NCBI GenBank assembly: GCA_964563395.1 | Contig: CAZLWK010000009.1 | Coordinates: 62,001-126,000, forward strand | DNA from: JBEVOS01 sp964563395 | GTDB lineage: Bacteria; Pseudomonadota; Alphaproteobacteria; Caulobacterales; Aquidulcibacteraceae | Length of the DNA: 64,000 nt | Reading direction: 5' to 3' | Shown: positions 34,166 through 41,835 of the stretch, piece by piece | Numbering within the stretch: position 1 is the first letter of the stretch | How the letters are laid out: the number at the start of each line of letters is the position of its first letter | Made by a program: the position numbers and the translations under genes | Notes under the pieces: generated by a model | Databases searched by the model: none | The model's input: the letters and a program-made list of their open reading frames with translations, nothing else | What the model was told of the DNA's origin: nothing

Positions 34166-36007
34166 ATGTGGATGACGCGGCGCGGCGTGTTGGCGGCGGG
34201 AGCGGCGAGTGCGGCGCTGGGCGCGTGCGCCCATGGGTCGGGAGCGCCCGAGGGCGCTCCGGCGCTTGCGGCCCAGCTGGACGCGCTGGCCACGAATATC
34301 CTGCGCGAATCGCCCGAGTTCGCCACCAGCCTCGCCGTCACCGAGGCCCAGGCCGGCGGTCGCTACATGGACCGCCTGAGCGACGCGTCGAGGGCCGGGG
34401 TGGAGCGCCGCCGCGCCTTGGCGGAACGCGCGCTCGCGGGACTTAAGGCGCTAGATCGCGCGCAGCTCGGCGCGGGCGACGCCGTCACGTACGATGTCGT
34501 CGTCACCGCGCTTGAAAACAGCGTCGCGGCCGCGCGCTTTCCGTTCGGCGGCGGCGCCACCTCGCCCTATGTCGTGTCTCAGCTTGAAGGCGCGCACACC
34601 TCGATCCCGGATTTTCTCGCGAGCCGGCATCCGGTGACCGACCGGGAGACCGCCGAAGCCTATCTGACCCGCCTGTCGGCCTACGCGCGCATGCTGGATC
34701 AGGAGAGCGCGCGCATACCGGAGGACGCAGCCGCCGGCGTGATCCCGCCGCTCTTTTGCATCGAGCGCGAGGGCGGCGGCGCGGTCACGCTCCTGCGCAC
34801 CTTCGCCGCCATCCCGCCGGCGGAGAACGTGCTGGTCGCGCGCTTCGCGCAGCGGCTTGAAGCCGTCGAGATCGGCGACAAGGCGTCGCTTGTCGCGCGC
34901 GCGGAAGCGATCCTGCGCCAGGAGGTGCTGCCCGCCTATGCGCGTCAGATCGATGCGCTGATTGCGCTCAAGCCGCGCGCCAACAACGATTCCGGCGCCT
35001 GGAAACTGCCCGACGGCGAGGCGCTTTACGCGGCCGCGCTGCGCAACGAGACGACCACAGCGCTCTCGGCGGATGAAATTCATGCCATGGGCGTGGACTT
35101 GGTGTCGGCGCTCAACGCGGAGATGGATCGCATCCTCCGCGGCCAGGGCATGACGCGCGGGAGTGTCGCCGAGCGCGTGCGCGCGCTCTCGCAGCGGCCC
35201 GATCAAATCTATCCGAGCACGGAGGAGGGGCGTGCGCGCCTCCTGGCGGATCTCAACGCGCAGGTGGAGGCGATCCGCGCGCGCATGGGCGAGGTCTGCG
35301 GCGCGCTCGCGCGTGCGCCGCTCGAGATCAAGCGCGTGCCGGCCTATATCGAAGCCGGCGCGCCGGGCGGCTATTATCAAGTGCCGGCGCTCGATGGATC
35401 GCGGCCGGGCGCTTATTATATCAATTTGCGCGATCCGGCGGGCGAATGGCCCAAATTCACGCTGCCCACGCTCACCTATCATGAAGGCGTGCCGGGCCAT
35501 CATTGGCAGATCGCGCTCTCGCAGGAAGCGGGCGGCCTGCCCTTCATCCGCAGCGCGCTGCTCGGCTTCAACGCGTTCAGCGAAGGCTGGGCGCTCTATG
35601 CCGAGCAACTCGCGGATGAAATGGGATTCTACGCCAACGACGCCTTCGGCAAGGTGGGGTATCTGCAATCGGCGGCGTTCCGCGCGTCGCGCCTCGTCGT
35701 GGATACCGGACTGCACGCCAAACGCTGGACACGCGAACAGGCGATCGCCTCGATGATGGAAGCGACGGGCGACAACGAATCCAACATCGTCACCGAGGTG
35801 GAGCGCTATTGCGTCATTCCCGGCCAAGCGTGCGGCTACATGGTTGGGCGGCAAGCCATTCTGAAGATGCGGGCCGATGCGCAGGCGACGCTTGGCGCGC
35901 GTTTTGATCTGCGCGGCTTCCACGATGCGGTGTTGCTCAATGGCGCAACGCCGCTCAACGTCACCGAGCGTCTCGTGCGCGACTGGGTAGAAACGCAGCG
36001 CGCTTAG
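34166..36007 (+). CDS. DUF885 family lipoprotein (putative metallopeptidase)
   Basis: 613 residues. An RR-containing signal TRRGVLAAGAASAALGAC ends in a lipobox, suggesting Tat-exported lipoprotein. The DUF885 core carries the HEGVPGHH motif (TYHEGVPGHHWQ), with a downstream SEGWALYAEQLADEMGFY glutamate segment; both are expected of a zinc-dependent peptidase-like fold. The C-terminal domain includes YCVIPGQACGYMVGRQAI. Start 34166 follows GGGAG; an upstream TTG (34151) is not preferred. No experimental function is known to me for this subgroup. Confidence 0.86.
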   Translation: MWMTRRGVLAAGAASAALGACAHGSGAPEGAPALAAQLDALATNILRESPEFATSLAVTEAQAGGRYMDRLSDASRAGVERRRALAERALAGLKALDRAQLGAGDAVTYDVVVTALENSVAAARFPFGGGATSPYVVSQLEGAHTSIPDFLASRHPVTDRETAEAYLTRLSAYARMLDQESARIPEDAAAGVIPPLFCIEREGGGAVTLLRTFAAIPPAENVLVARFAQRLEAVEIGDKASLVARAEAILRQEVLPAYARQIDALIALKPRANNDSGAWKLPDGEALYAAALRNETTTALSADEIHAMGVDLVSALNAEMDRILRGQGMTRGSVAERVRALSQRPDQIYPSTEEGRARLLADLNAQVEAIRARMGEVCGALARAPLEIKRVPAYIEAGAPGGYYQVPALDGSRPGAYYINLRDPAGEWPKFTLPTLTYHEGVPGHHWQIALSQEAGGLPFIRSALLGFNAFSEGWALYAEQLADEMGFYANDAFGKVGYLQSAAFRASRLVVDTGLHAKRWTREQAIASMMEATGDNESNIVTEVERYCVIPGQACGYMVGRQAILKMRADAQATLGARFDLRGFHDAVLLNGATPLNVTERLVRDWVETQRA

Positions 36008-36603
36008 CGCGCCAGCGCGGCTTCGATTTCAGGCAAGGTGTTCTTGCCGAAATAGAGGTCGTCGCCGATGAAGAAGGATGGGATGCCGAAAGCGCCGCGT
36101 GCGGCCGCCGCCTCCGTGCCCGCCAGCAGCTTGGATTTGACCGTTTCTTCCTGCGTGCGCGCAAGAAGGCGGGCGCCCTCAAGCCCGGCGCCGTCAAGCA
36201 CGCGCGCGACAATTGCTGGATCGTCCATCTTGGCGCCGTCTTCCCACATGGCGCGCATGCACGCCTCGACATAAGGGCCAAGCTGGCCCTCTTCCTCGGC
36301 GACGACCGCCGCGCGCATCATCAAAAGCGTGTTGACTGGAAAGTGCGGGTTCATCTTGAACGCAGTCAAGCCGTGGCGCGCTATGAAGCGACGCATCTCC
36401 AGCATTTCATACGCCAGCTTGTTGGGAATGCCGGCGAAGGCGACCATCGGCGCCTTATTGCCGGTCAGCTTGAAAAGCCCACCCAGAAGAACCGGCTTAT
36501 AGATAAAGCGTGCGCCGGTGCGCGCTTCGATACCCGGGATGACGCGATGAGCGAGATAGGCGTTGGGGCTGCCGAAATCGAACAAGAATTCCACGCTCGA
36601 CAT
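36004..36603 (-). CDS. 2-hydroxychromene-2-carboxylate isomerase family protein (DsbA-like)
   Basis: 199 residues. A thioredoxin/DsbA-fold kappa-GST relative. The active-site region FDFGSPNAYLAHRVIPGIEARTG replaces CxxC with a serine, as in NahD-type isomerases; GIPSFFIGDDLYFGKNTLPEIE is the C-terminal signature. These enzymes isomerise 2-hydroxychromene-2-carboxylate in naphthalene-type aromatic degradation using glutathione. Many relatives have other roles. Its start overlaps the SDR stop (TGATG), so it is co-transcribed with it. The stop overlaps the convergent DUF885 gene. Confidence 0.85.
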   Translation of the reverse strand: MSSVEFLFDFGSPNAYLAHRVIPGIEARTGARFIYKPVLLGGLFKLTGNKAPMVAFAGIPNKLAYEMLEMRRFIARHGLTAFKMNPHFPVNTLLMMRAAVVAEEEGQLGPYVEACMRAMWEDGAKMDDPAIVARVLDGAGLEGARLLARTQEETVKSKLLAGTEAAAARGAFGIPSFFIGDDLYFGKNTLPEIEAALAR

Positions 36604-37346
36604 CACCAAATTTCTCCATAAGGACGCAGATCGAGCTCGAACGTCCAGGCGTCGCGACTTTGCTGGTGCAGCATCCAATAAGCCTGGGCGATCGAGGTGG
36701 GGCGCATCAACGCATCCGGCGGCATCTGCGCCAAGCCTTCCTCACCGCGCGCGGCTTTGATGCGGCTGCGAACGAAGTCCGTGTCGACACCAGCGTCGAT
36801 GATGAGGTGGGCGACATGGATGTTCTGCGGGCCAAGCTCGCGCGCCATCGCCTGCGCCACCATGCGCAGGCCGGCCTTGGCGCTGGCGAAGGCCGCGTAG
36901 CCCGCGCCGCCGCGCAGAGACGCTGTCGCGCCCGTGAAGAAAATCGAGCCACGCCCATGATTCAACATGATGCGCGCAGCCTCACGCCCGGTGAGAAAGC
37001 CCGCCTTACACGCCATCTCCCACACTTTGAAGAAGACGCGCTCGGTGGTGTCGAGGATCGGGAAGTTCACGTTCGCGCCAGGATTGGCGATCACCACCTC
37101 CAGCGGCGCAAAGGCGTCAGCCTCCTGCAGAAAAGCCGTGATGTCGGCTTCGTTGCGCGCATCGAGCGCGCGCGCCATGCACACCCCGCCCGCCGCCTCG
37201 ATCTCAGCTTTCAGCGGCGCCAGCTTCTCCGCCGTACGTCGCCCCGCGAACACGGCATAGCCCTCCGCCGCGAATTTTCGCGCGATCGCCGCGCCGATAT
37301 AATCGCCCGCGCCGATTACGGCGCAGCTTGCATTGCGGCCTGACAT
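36603..37346 (-). CDS. Short-chain dehydrogenase/reductase
   Basis: 247 residues. SDR-like Rossmann fold with an N-terminal VIGAGDYIGAAIARKFAAEG (deviates from the classical TGxxxGxG), VIANPGANV instead of NNAG, and an active-site region that lacks the usual YxxxK order: GGAGYAAFASAKAGLRMVAQAM has Y-x-x-x-x-S-x-K. Because the canonical Tyr-Lys pair is altered, catalysis is uncertain. It ends in a TGATG overlap with the isomerase gene and is divergent from a HxlR regulator. Confidence 0.82.
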   Translation of the reverse strand: MSGRNASCAVIGAGDYIGAAIARKFAAEGYAVFAGRRTAEKLAPLKAEIEAAGGVCMARALDARNEADITAFLQEADAFAPLEVVIANPGANVNFPILDTTERVFFKVWEMACKAGFLTGREAARIMLNHGRGSIFFTGATASLRGGAGYAAFASAKAGLRMVAQAMARELGPQNIHVAHLIIDAGVDTDFVRSRIKAARGEEGLAQMPPDALMRPTSIAQAYWMLHQQSRDAWTFELDLRPYGEIW

Positions 37347-37370
37347 GAAGCGCGTCCTTGCTGCTTCGCC

Positions 37371-37396
37371 AAGTAAGTCTTAAAAGTGAACCAAGT
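37371..37396. promoter_or_regulatory. Candidate operator/promoter between SDR and HxlR genes
   Basis: The only A/T-rich part of the 67-base divergent gap reads AAGTAAGTCTTAAAAGTGAA followed by CCAAGT, with four AAGT/AGTG half-sites. On the plus strand TTGCTG and TAAAAG are 17 bases apart, a fair -35/-10 pair for the HxlR gene. The assignment is by eye and tentative. Confidence 0.35.
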
Positions 37397-37413
37397 CAAG
37401 GAATGGGTACGTC

Positions 37414-37869
37414 ATGCGCTGGGATGAATTGGAGGAGGAGGCGTGCTCGCTTGCCCGCACGCTCGCCGTCATCGGCGATCGCTGGACGCTCTTAGTGCTG
37501 CGGGAAGCGTTTCTTCGCGTGCGGCGCTTTGAAGTGTTTCAAGAGCGGCTGGGGGTCGCGCGGCGCGTGCTTTCGGCGCGCTTACAGCATTTAGTGGCGC
37601 ACGGCGTATTGCGTAAAGTCGCCTATCAAAAGCGGCCGCTGCGATACGAATATCGGCTGACGGAAAAGGGTCTCGGGCTTTATCCCGCGATCCTTGCACT
37701 CGTGCATTGGGGCGATGCGCATTATGCAGGCACGAAAGGCCCGCCGCTACTGCATCGCCACATTGCGTGCGGCCACGATTTCCACGCGACGCTGTCCTGC
37801 TCCGCCTGCGGCGAGGCTGTGGATCCGCGCGCGGTGGCGGTGCGCCCTGGGCCGGGCGCGCCGCGTTGA
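37414..37869 (+). CDS. HxlR-family transcriptional regulator
   Basis: 151 residues. CSLARTLAVIGDRWTLLVLREAFLRVRRFEVFQERLGVARRVLSARLQHLVAHGVLRKV is the HxlR winged helix, with the conserved early cysteine (CSLAR, C11). HxlR proteins often sense aldehydes or electrophiles by this cysteine. An extra C-terminal part contains CGHDFHATLSCSACG, a possible metal site. It is divergent from the SDR-isomerase pair across 67 bases; AAGT half-sites (37371-37396) in that gap could be its operator. It probably controls the pair. Confidence 0.85.
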   Translation: MRWDELEEEACSLARTLAVIGDRWTLLVLREAFLRVRRFEVFQERLGVARRVLSARLQHLVAHGVLRKVAYQKRPLRYEYRLTEKGLGLYPAILALVHWGDAHYAGTKGPPLLHRHIACGHDFHATLSCSACGEAVDPRAVAVRPGPGAPR

Positions 37870-37873
37870 TCGA

Positions 37874-38560
37874 TCAGCGACGCCAAGTCAAGGTGACGCC
37901 GGTGAAGCTTTCGTCGGCGGAGCCGTACTTGCCCTGGATGTCGCGCTCGACATAGGCGAGCGAGGCCTGCACGCCGGCCGCCTCGAACGCGACGCCCACT
38001 TGCGTGTCGCCGATCTCGACGCGGTCTTCCTGATAGGAGAGGGCGCGCCCGTTGCGGCCGCCGCCCGGCTGCCAGGCGATGGCTTCATCATCGTCGGCGA
38101 CGAAGAAATACCAGGCCGGATCGTCCCAGCCGGGCGTTTCCCACGCGCCCACGAGATTGCGCAGACGTCTGCCGACGCGCGCCTCCACGCCGCCGCCGTC
38201 GCGGCTGATTTCGCCCGAGCGCGAGACGCCCAGCGTGGTGCGCTGCGCAACCCCAATGTCCACCGGCACGCCGCCGAGATCGGCGGTGGTGACGGCCGAA
38301 ACTTCGAAGCGGCGCTGCGCCTCATTGAGCGGCAGGGCCGCACTGTTGCTGATGTGCGCGGATCGAACGGGCGCCGTGGCGCGCAAATCGAGACTGATCG
38401 AGCGCGCTACCGCGCCCAAACCGCTTGCTGGTTCGTCGAAAGTGACGCCGCTTACGGCGAAGTCGTTACGTGGCGCCGACATATCTTCGGCGGTCGCCAT
38501 GTTGAACGCCACGCCCATCGCGAAGATGGTTCCGGCGATCACGAGCGCACGATAAGTCAT
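37874..38560 (-). CDS. Exported hypothetical protein, outer-membrane beta-barrel-like
   Basis: 228 residues from ATG 38560, which has GGGAGG nine bases upstream. Signal sequence MTYRALVIAGTIFAMGVAFNMATA. The body shows alternating hydrophobic strands (ISLDLRATAPV, RRFEVSAVTTADLGG, QASLAYVERDIQGKY) and ends SFTGVTLTWRR, a terminal aromatic/basic pattern that recalls small beta-barrels. I do not recognise the family. It is not linked by overlap to neighbours; the HxlR gene converges on it. Confidence 0.7.
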   Translation of the reverse strand: MTYRALVIAGTIFAMGVAFNMATAEDMSAPRNDFAVSGVTFDEPASGLGAVARSISLDLRATAPVRSAHISNSAALPLNEAQRRFEVSAVTTADLGGVPVDIGVAQRTTLGVSRSGEISRDGGGVEARVGRRLRNLVGAWETPGWDDPAWYFFVADDDEAIAWQPGGGRNGRALSYQEDRVEIGDTQVGVAFEAAGVQASLAYVERDIQGKYGSADESFTGVTLTWRR

Positions 38561-38734
38561 CGCGAGCCTCCCTATGTGGAGCGTCCGCCCGAACACGTTA
38601 ACAAAAGGTTGCCGCGTGTGGCCGCGCAATCTTCACGCCTAACGTGATCTTGAGGCGGCGGTTCCCACTCTATTGGGGAAGGCCGTGCAAGAGGCGTGCT
38701 TGCGCCTTTCTCCCGCGCCGTCCCAGCGTAGAGC

Positions 38735-39274
38735 CTAATCCTGAGGCGCGGGCGGCGTCAGCGACTTTTGCATTAAGATTACATCAAGCCAGCGGTCGAA
38801 TTTGAACCCGACATTGGACAAGACGCCCGCATGGCGAAAGCCGGCGGCGGCGTGCACGGCGATGGAGGCGGTGTTGCGCGCATCGCCGATCACCGCGATC
38901 ACCTCGCGCACGCCATCGAGCCGCAATTGGGCCAGCAATTCCGCCAGAAGATGCTTTCCCACGCCCTGGCCTTGCGCCTGCGGCGCCACGTAGAGCGAAT
39001 CCTCGAAGGTGCGCGCATAGGCGGCGCGCATCCGGAATTGCGAGGCGTAGGCGAAGCCGAGCACGCGCGTGACGTCGCGCGGCGAGACCGCGACAAGCCA
39101 TGGCCAGCCGGCCTCCACCACATGGCTCCATCGCGCCTCCATTTCGGCGGCGTCCGGCGCCTCGAACTCGAACGTGCCCGTTCCGGTGACGACATGATGC
39201 GCATAGATGAGGCGCACCTGCTCCAGGTCCTGCGCGAAGCAGGGACGGATCATGATTTCCGGGCGATCGCTCAT
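38735..39274 (-). CDS. GNAT N-acetyltransferase, phosphinothricin acetyltransferase-like
   Basis: 179 residues. IRPCFAQDLEQVRLIYAHHVVTGTGTFEFEAPDAAEM at the N-terminus and DSLYVAPQAQGQGVGKHLLAELLAQ (acetyl-CoA loop QGQGVGK), VIGDARNTASIAVHAAAGFRHAGVLSNVGFKFDRWLDVILMQ follow the Pat/YncA subfamily closely. Such enzymes acetylate phosphinothricin, methionine sulfoximine or related amines. The start 39274 is the only family-consistent one in a longer open frame. Monocistronic. Confidence 0.88.
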   Translation of the reverse strand: MSDRPEIMIRPCFAQDLEQVRLIYAHHVVTGTGTFEFEAPDAAEMEARWSHVVEAGWPWLVAVSPRDVTRVLGFAYASQFRMRAAYARTFEDSLYVAPQAQGQGVGKHLLAELLAQLRLDGVREVIAVIGDARNTASIAVHAAAGFRHAGVLSNVGFKFDRWLDVILMQKSLTPPAPQD

Positions 39275-39397
39275 CGTCGATCTCGGTGGCGCAGACAGGC
39301 GCGGCCGGTCAAGACATGCGTTAGGGGCTTGTTCATTTCGTGCGCGGATTGAATTCTTCACGCCCTGGCGAGGGACGTTTCGTAGAATTGGCTCGGC

Positions 39398-39964
39398 ATG
39401 AAGAAACACGACGCGCCCTTTATGAGCATCGCCGGCGCCGCCGGCATGGCGCTGGCCTTGGCGGCCTGCGCGACGGCGCCCGCGCCGATCGCGCGCGGCC
39501 CGTCCTCGCCCGCCCCGCCCAGCCAGGGCGGGGCATGGGATCGCGGCCCGGAATTGGAGCGGCCGGCTTCGCCGCTTCAATGCGTGCCCTTCGCGCGCGC
39601 GATGTCGGGCATCGAGATTTATGGCGACGCCCATACGTGGTGGGTGCAGGCCGAGGGCAAATTCCCGCGCTCGAACCTGCCCGCGGCGGGCTCGGTGCTG
39701 GTGCTGCGCGGCTACGCCACCGCCAATCGGGGCCACGTCGCCGTGGTGCGCGAAGTGGTGTCCGAGCGGGAAATCCTGGTCGATCAGGCCAATTGGATGA
39801 ACGAGGGCGAGATCACCCGCCGCGTGCCGGTGATGGATGTGTCGCCCGCCAACGATTGGAGCCAGGTGCGGGTCTATTGGTTGCCCACGCGCTCCATGGG
39901 CGTGCGCGTCTATGAGGTCCAAGGCTTCATCCATCCGCTGCCGAGCCTGTTTGCAAGTTCTTGA
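39398..39964 (+). CDS. CHAP-domain lipoprotein (paralogue 1)
   Basis: 188 residues. Signal peptide with lipobox LAAC (C24). The CHAP domain carries the expected Cys-His-Asn/Asp set: C62 in LQCVPFAR, H113 in RGHVAVV and N132 in DQANW. CHAP enzymes cleave peptidoglycan cross-links or amide bonds. The sequence GSVLVLRGYATANRGHVAVVRE is nearly shared with the neighbour at 40153. Start by ATG 39398, with a later ATG (39422) possible. Confidence 0.87.
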   Translation: MKKHDAPFMSIAGAAGMALALAACATAPAPIARGPSSPAPPSQGGAWDRGPELERPASPLQCVPFARAMSGIEIYGDAHTWWVQAEGKFPRSNLPAAGSVLVLRGYATANRGHVAVVREVVSEREILVDQANWMNEGEITRRVPVMDVSPANDWSQVRVYWLPTRSMGVRVYEVQGFIHPLPSLFASS

Positions 39965-40089
39965 AATGTTCCTGCCAAGTCTAGCGCGAGATTTGGCCCA
40001 TCTCGACTGGCGTTAAGCAGCATTACAGCCAGTCAATTAACCTTAAGACTGCGACTGCTTGCCCTAAGCTTCAAGCATTGACGCGCGAA

Positions 40090-40104
40090 TTAGGTTTTTC
40101 TTAA
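40090..40104 (+). promoter_or_regulatory. CtrA-like site upstream of the second CHAP gene
   Basis: TTAG, seven bases (GTTTTTC), then TTAA gives a near match to the CtrA consensus TTAA-N7-TTAA with one mismatch. It is 49 bases before the ATG of the CHAP gene at 40153. In Caulobacter-type bacteria CtrA controls cell-cycle genes including cell-wall hydrolases. One mismatch in an A/T-rich 15-mer can occur by chance in this 188-base gap. Confidence 0.4.
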
Positions 40105-40152
40105 GCCTCGTCTGGCGTTTTGTCTCAATCTGGGACGAACCCTGGAGCGTGC

Positions 40153-40806
40153 ATGTCGACCAGAGCGATGTTTGTTGCGGCCACGGCCATGGCGGCCGGC
40201 TTGCCCCTCGGCGGGCAGGCGTTCGCCTTGACCCCGCTTTCCGTCGATCCCGCCATGATCGAGCCGGAGCTGGAAAATTCCGCGCGGACCGTCAGCGCGC
40301 CGCCCAGCGCCTTCGCGCCGCTGGCGGCGGAAGCCTTTGAACCCAATCCGGAATTGCAGCGCCGGGGCCCCCGCCTGCAATGCGTGCCTTTCGTGCGCAA
40401 TGTCACCGGCGTGACGATCTTCGGCAACGCCAACACCTGGTGGCAGCAGGCGCGCGGCCGTTACGCCCGCGCCCGCGAACCGCAGGACGGGGCGGTGATG
40501 GTGATGCGCGGCTATGCCGGCGCCAATCGCGGTCACGTCGCCGTCGTACGCGAGACGATCTCCGATCGCATGGTGCTGATCGATCACGCCAATTGGCTGA
40601 ATGGCGGCGAAATCACGCGCAACGTGCCGGTGCGCGACGTGAGCCCGCGCGGCGATTGGAGCCAGGTGCAGGTCTGGCACGTGCCCGGCGGCCATTGGGG
40701 CGGGCGCACCTATAATGTGCAGGGCTTCATCCTGCGCGACGCGCCCGAGGATGCGCCGGCAACGCCGACCGAAACCGCCGCCGCCGAGAGCGTGCCCGCG
40801 GGCTGA
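40153..40806 (+). CDS. CHAP-domain exported protein (paralogue 2)
   Basis: 217 residues. Signal peptide MSTRAMFVAATAMAAGLPLGGQAFA without a lipobox. The CHAP domain has C77 (LQCVPFVR), H128 (RGHVAVV) and N147 (DHANW), matching paralogue 1 residue for residue over the DxSP-DWSQV region (VSPRGDWSQVQVW). The chief difference is lipidation: paralogue 1 is membrane tethered, this one soluble periplasmic. Start 40153 has TGGAG eight bases upstream. The low-complexity tail ends in Ala/Glu/Pro. Confidence 0.87.
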   Translation: MSTRAMFVAATAMAAGLPLGGQAFALTPLSVDPAMIEPELENSARTVSAPPSAFAPLAAEAFEPNPELQRRGPRLQCVPFVRNVTGVTIFGNANTWWQQARGRYARAREPQDGAVMVMRGYAGANRGHVAVVRETISDRMVLIDHANWLNGGEITRNVPVRDVSPRGDWSQVQVWHVPGGHWGGRTYNVQGFILRDAPEDAPATPTETAAAESVPAG

Positions 40807-40892
40807 TCCCCGCCGTTTGCCGCCTGCGTCTTTTGCCCTAAGACTCGCCTCCGCGGAGGGGAGGGCCTTCGCGCATCGCTTGGGGAGCGAAC

Positions 40893-41798
40893 ATGGCGGC
40901 GGTCGGCGCGCAGCGCGTTCAGCGCAACATGCAGGGGGAGCTTCGTCTCAATCAGACGGGCGGGATCAAATTCCTGCGCTACATCACCGAAAGCTGGCTG
41001 TTTCAGAATTTCATTCTGCTGTGCATCATCCTCAACGCGATCGCGCTGGGGATCGACGCCAATTATGGCGACGCTTGGCCCTATCACCATCTGATCGAAA
41101 ACCTCGACCAATATTTCCTCTGGATCTTCACCGCCGAGCTGGCGCTCGAATTCTTGGCGCAAGGCCCGCGCCGCTATTTGCGCAGCGGCTGGAATTGGTT
41201 CGACATGATCGTGGTGGGGATCTGCTGGTTCGCCACCTCGCCGGCCGTCTCCGCCTTGCGGACGCTGCGCGTGCTGCGCGTTCTACGCCTCGTCAGCGCC
41301 GTGCCGCAGATGCGGCGCGTGGTCGAGGCGCTGTTCGGCGCGATGCCCGGCATCCTGGCCGCTTCCGCGATTTTGGCGGTGGTCTTCTACATTGGCGCGG
41401 TCGTCGCGACCACGCTCTTCCGCGCCGAGGACGGCTTCCGCAATCTTGGCGAGAGCGCGTTGTCGCTGTTCGCGCTGACGCAATTCGACGGCTGGGGCGA
41501 CACCATCACCCGCCTCAACGCCACCTATCCCTGGGCCTGGGCGTTCTTGATGGGCTTCGTGATCATCGCGGCCTTCGCGGTGCTCAATCTCTTCATCGGC
41601 GTCATCGTCGACGCCGTGCAGGAGACACGCAACGAACAGACCGCCGAGATCAAGGCGGATGTCGATACGATCGAAGCCGGCGTCGCCGACATTTCCGAGG
41701 CGCAGGAAGACGCCGCCAGCGTGCAAAAGATGCTGCTGGAGGAAGTGCGCGCGCTGCGCGCGGAGGTCGCCGCGATGAAGGCCGCGCGCGGGGGATGA
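40893..41798 (+). CDS. Voltage-gated cation channel homologue (bacterial NaV/CaV type)
   Basis: 301 residues. Six helices with a voltage sensor: the S4 has arginines every third residue, R123, R126, R129 and R132 (ALRTLRVLRVLRLV). The pore helix and filter are SLFALTQFDGWGD, with D199 and D203 around W201. S6 is ILAVV/FAVLNLFIGVIVDAV type, followed by a long C-terminal coiled coil (about 255-300). The filter carries aspartate where NaChBac-type channels have glutamate (LESW). The start follows GGGAGCGAAC. Homotetramer expected. Confidence 0.88.
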   Translation: MAAVGAQRVQRNMQGELRLNQTGGIKFLRYITESWLFQNFILLCIILNAIALGIDANYGDAWPYHHLIENLDQYFLWIFTAELALEFLAQGPRRYLRSGWNWFDMIVVGICWFATSPAVSALRTLRVLRVLRLVSAVPQMRRVVEALFGAMPGILAASAILAVVFYIGAVVATTLFRAEDGFRNLGESALSLFALTQFDGWGDTITRLNATYPWAWAFLMGFVIIAAFAVLNLFIGVIVDAVQETRNEQTAEIKADVDTIEAGVADISEAQEDAASVQKMLLEEVRALRAEVAAMKAARGG

Positions 41799-41835
41799 TC
41801 CCAGAAGCCGTGAGCGCTTGTGGTTCGGCTCTCGA

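Noticed and set aside
38561..38734. Possible CtrA site GTTAACAAAAGGTTGCC
   Set aside because: Only one half-site fits TTAA-N7-TTAA; the second reads TTGC.
39987..40005. CGAGAT/ATCTCG hairpin after the first CHAP gene as a terminator
   Set aside because: Only six base pairs with a seven-base loop and no following T-run.
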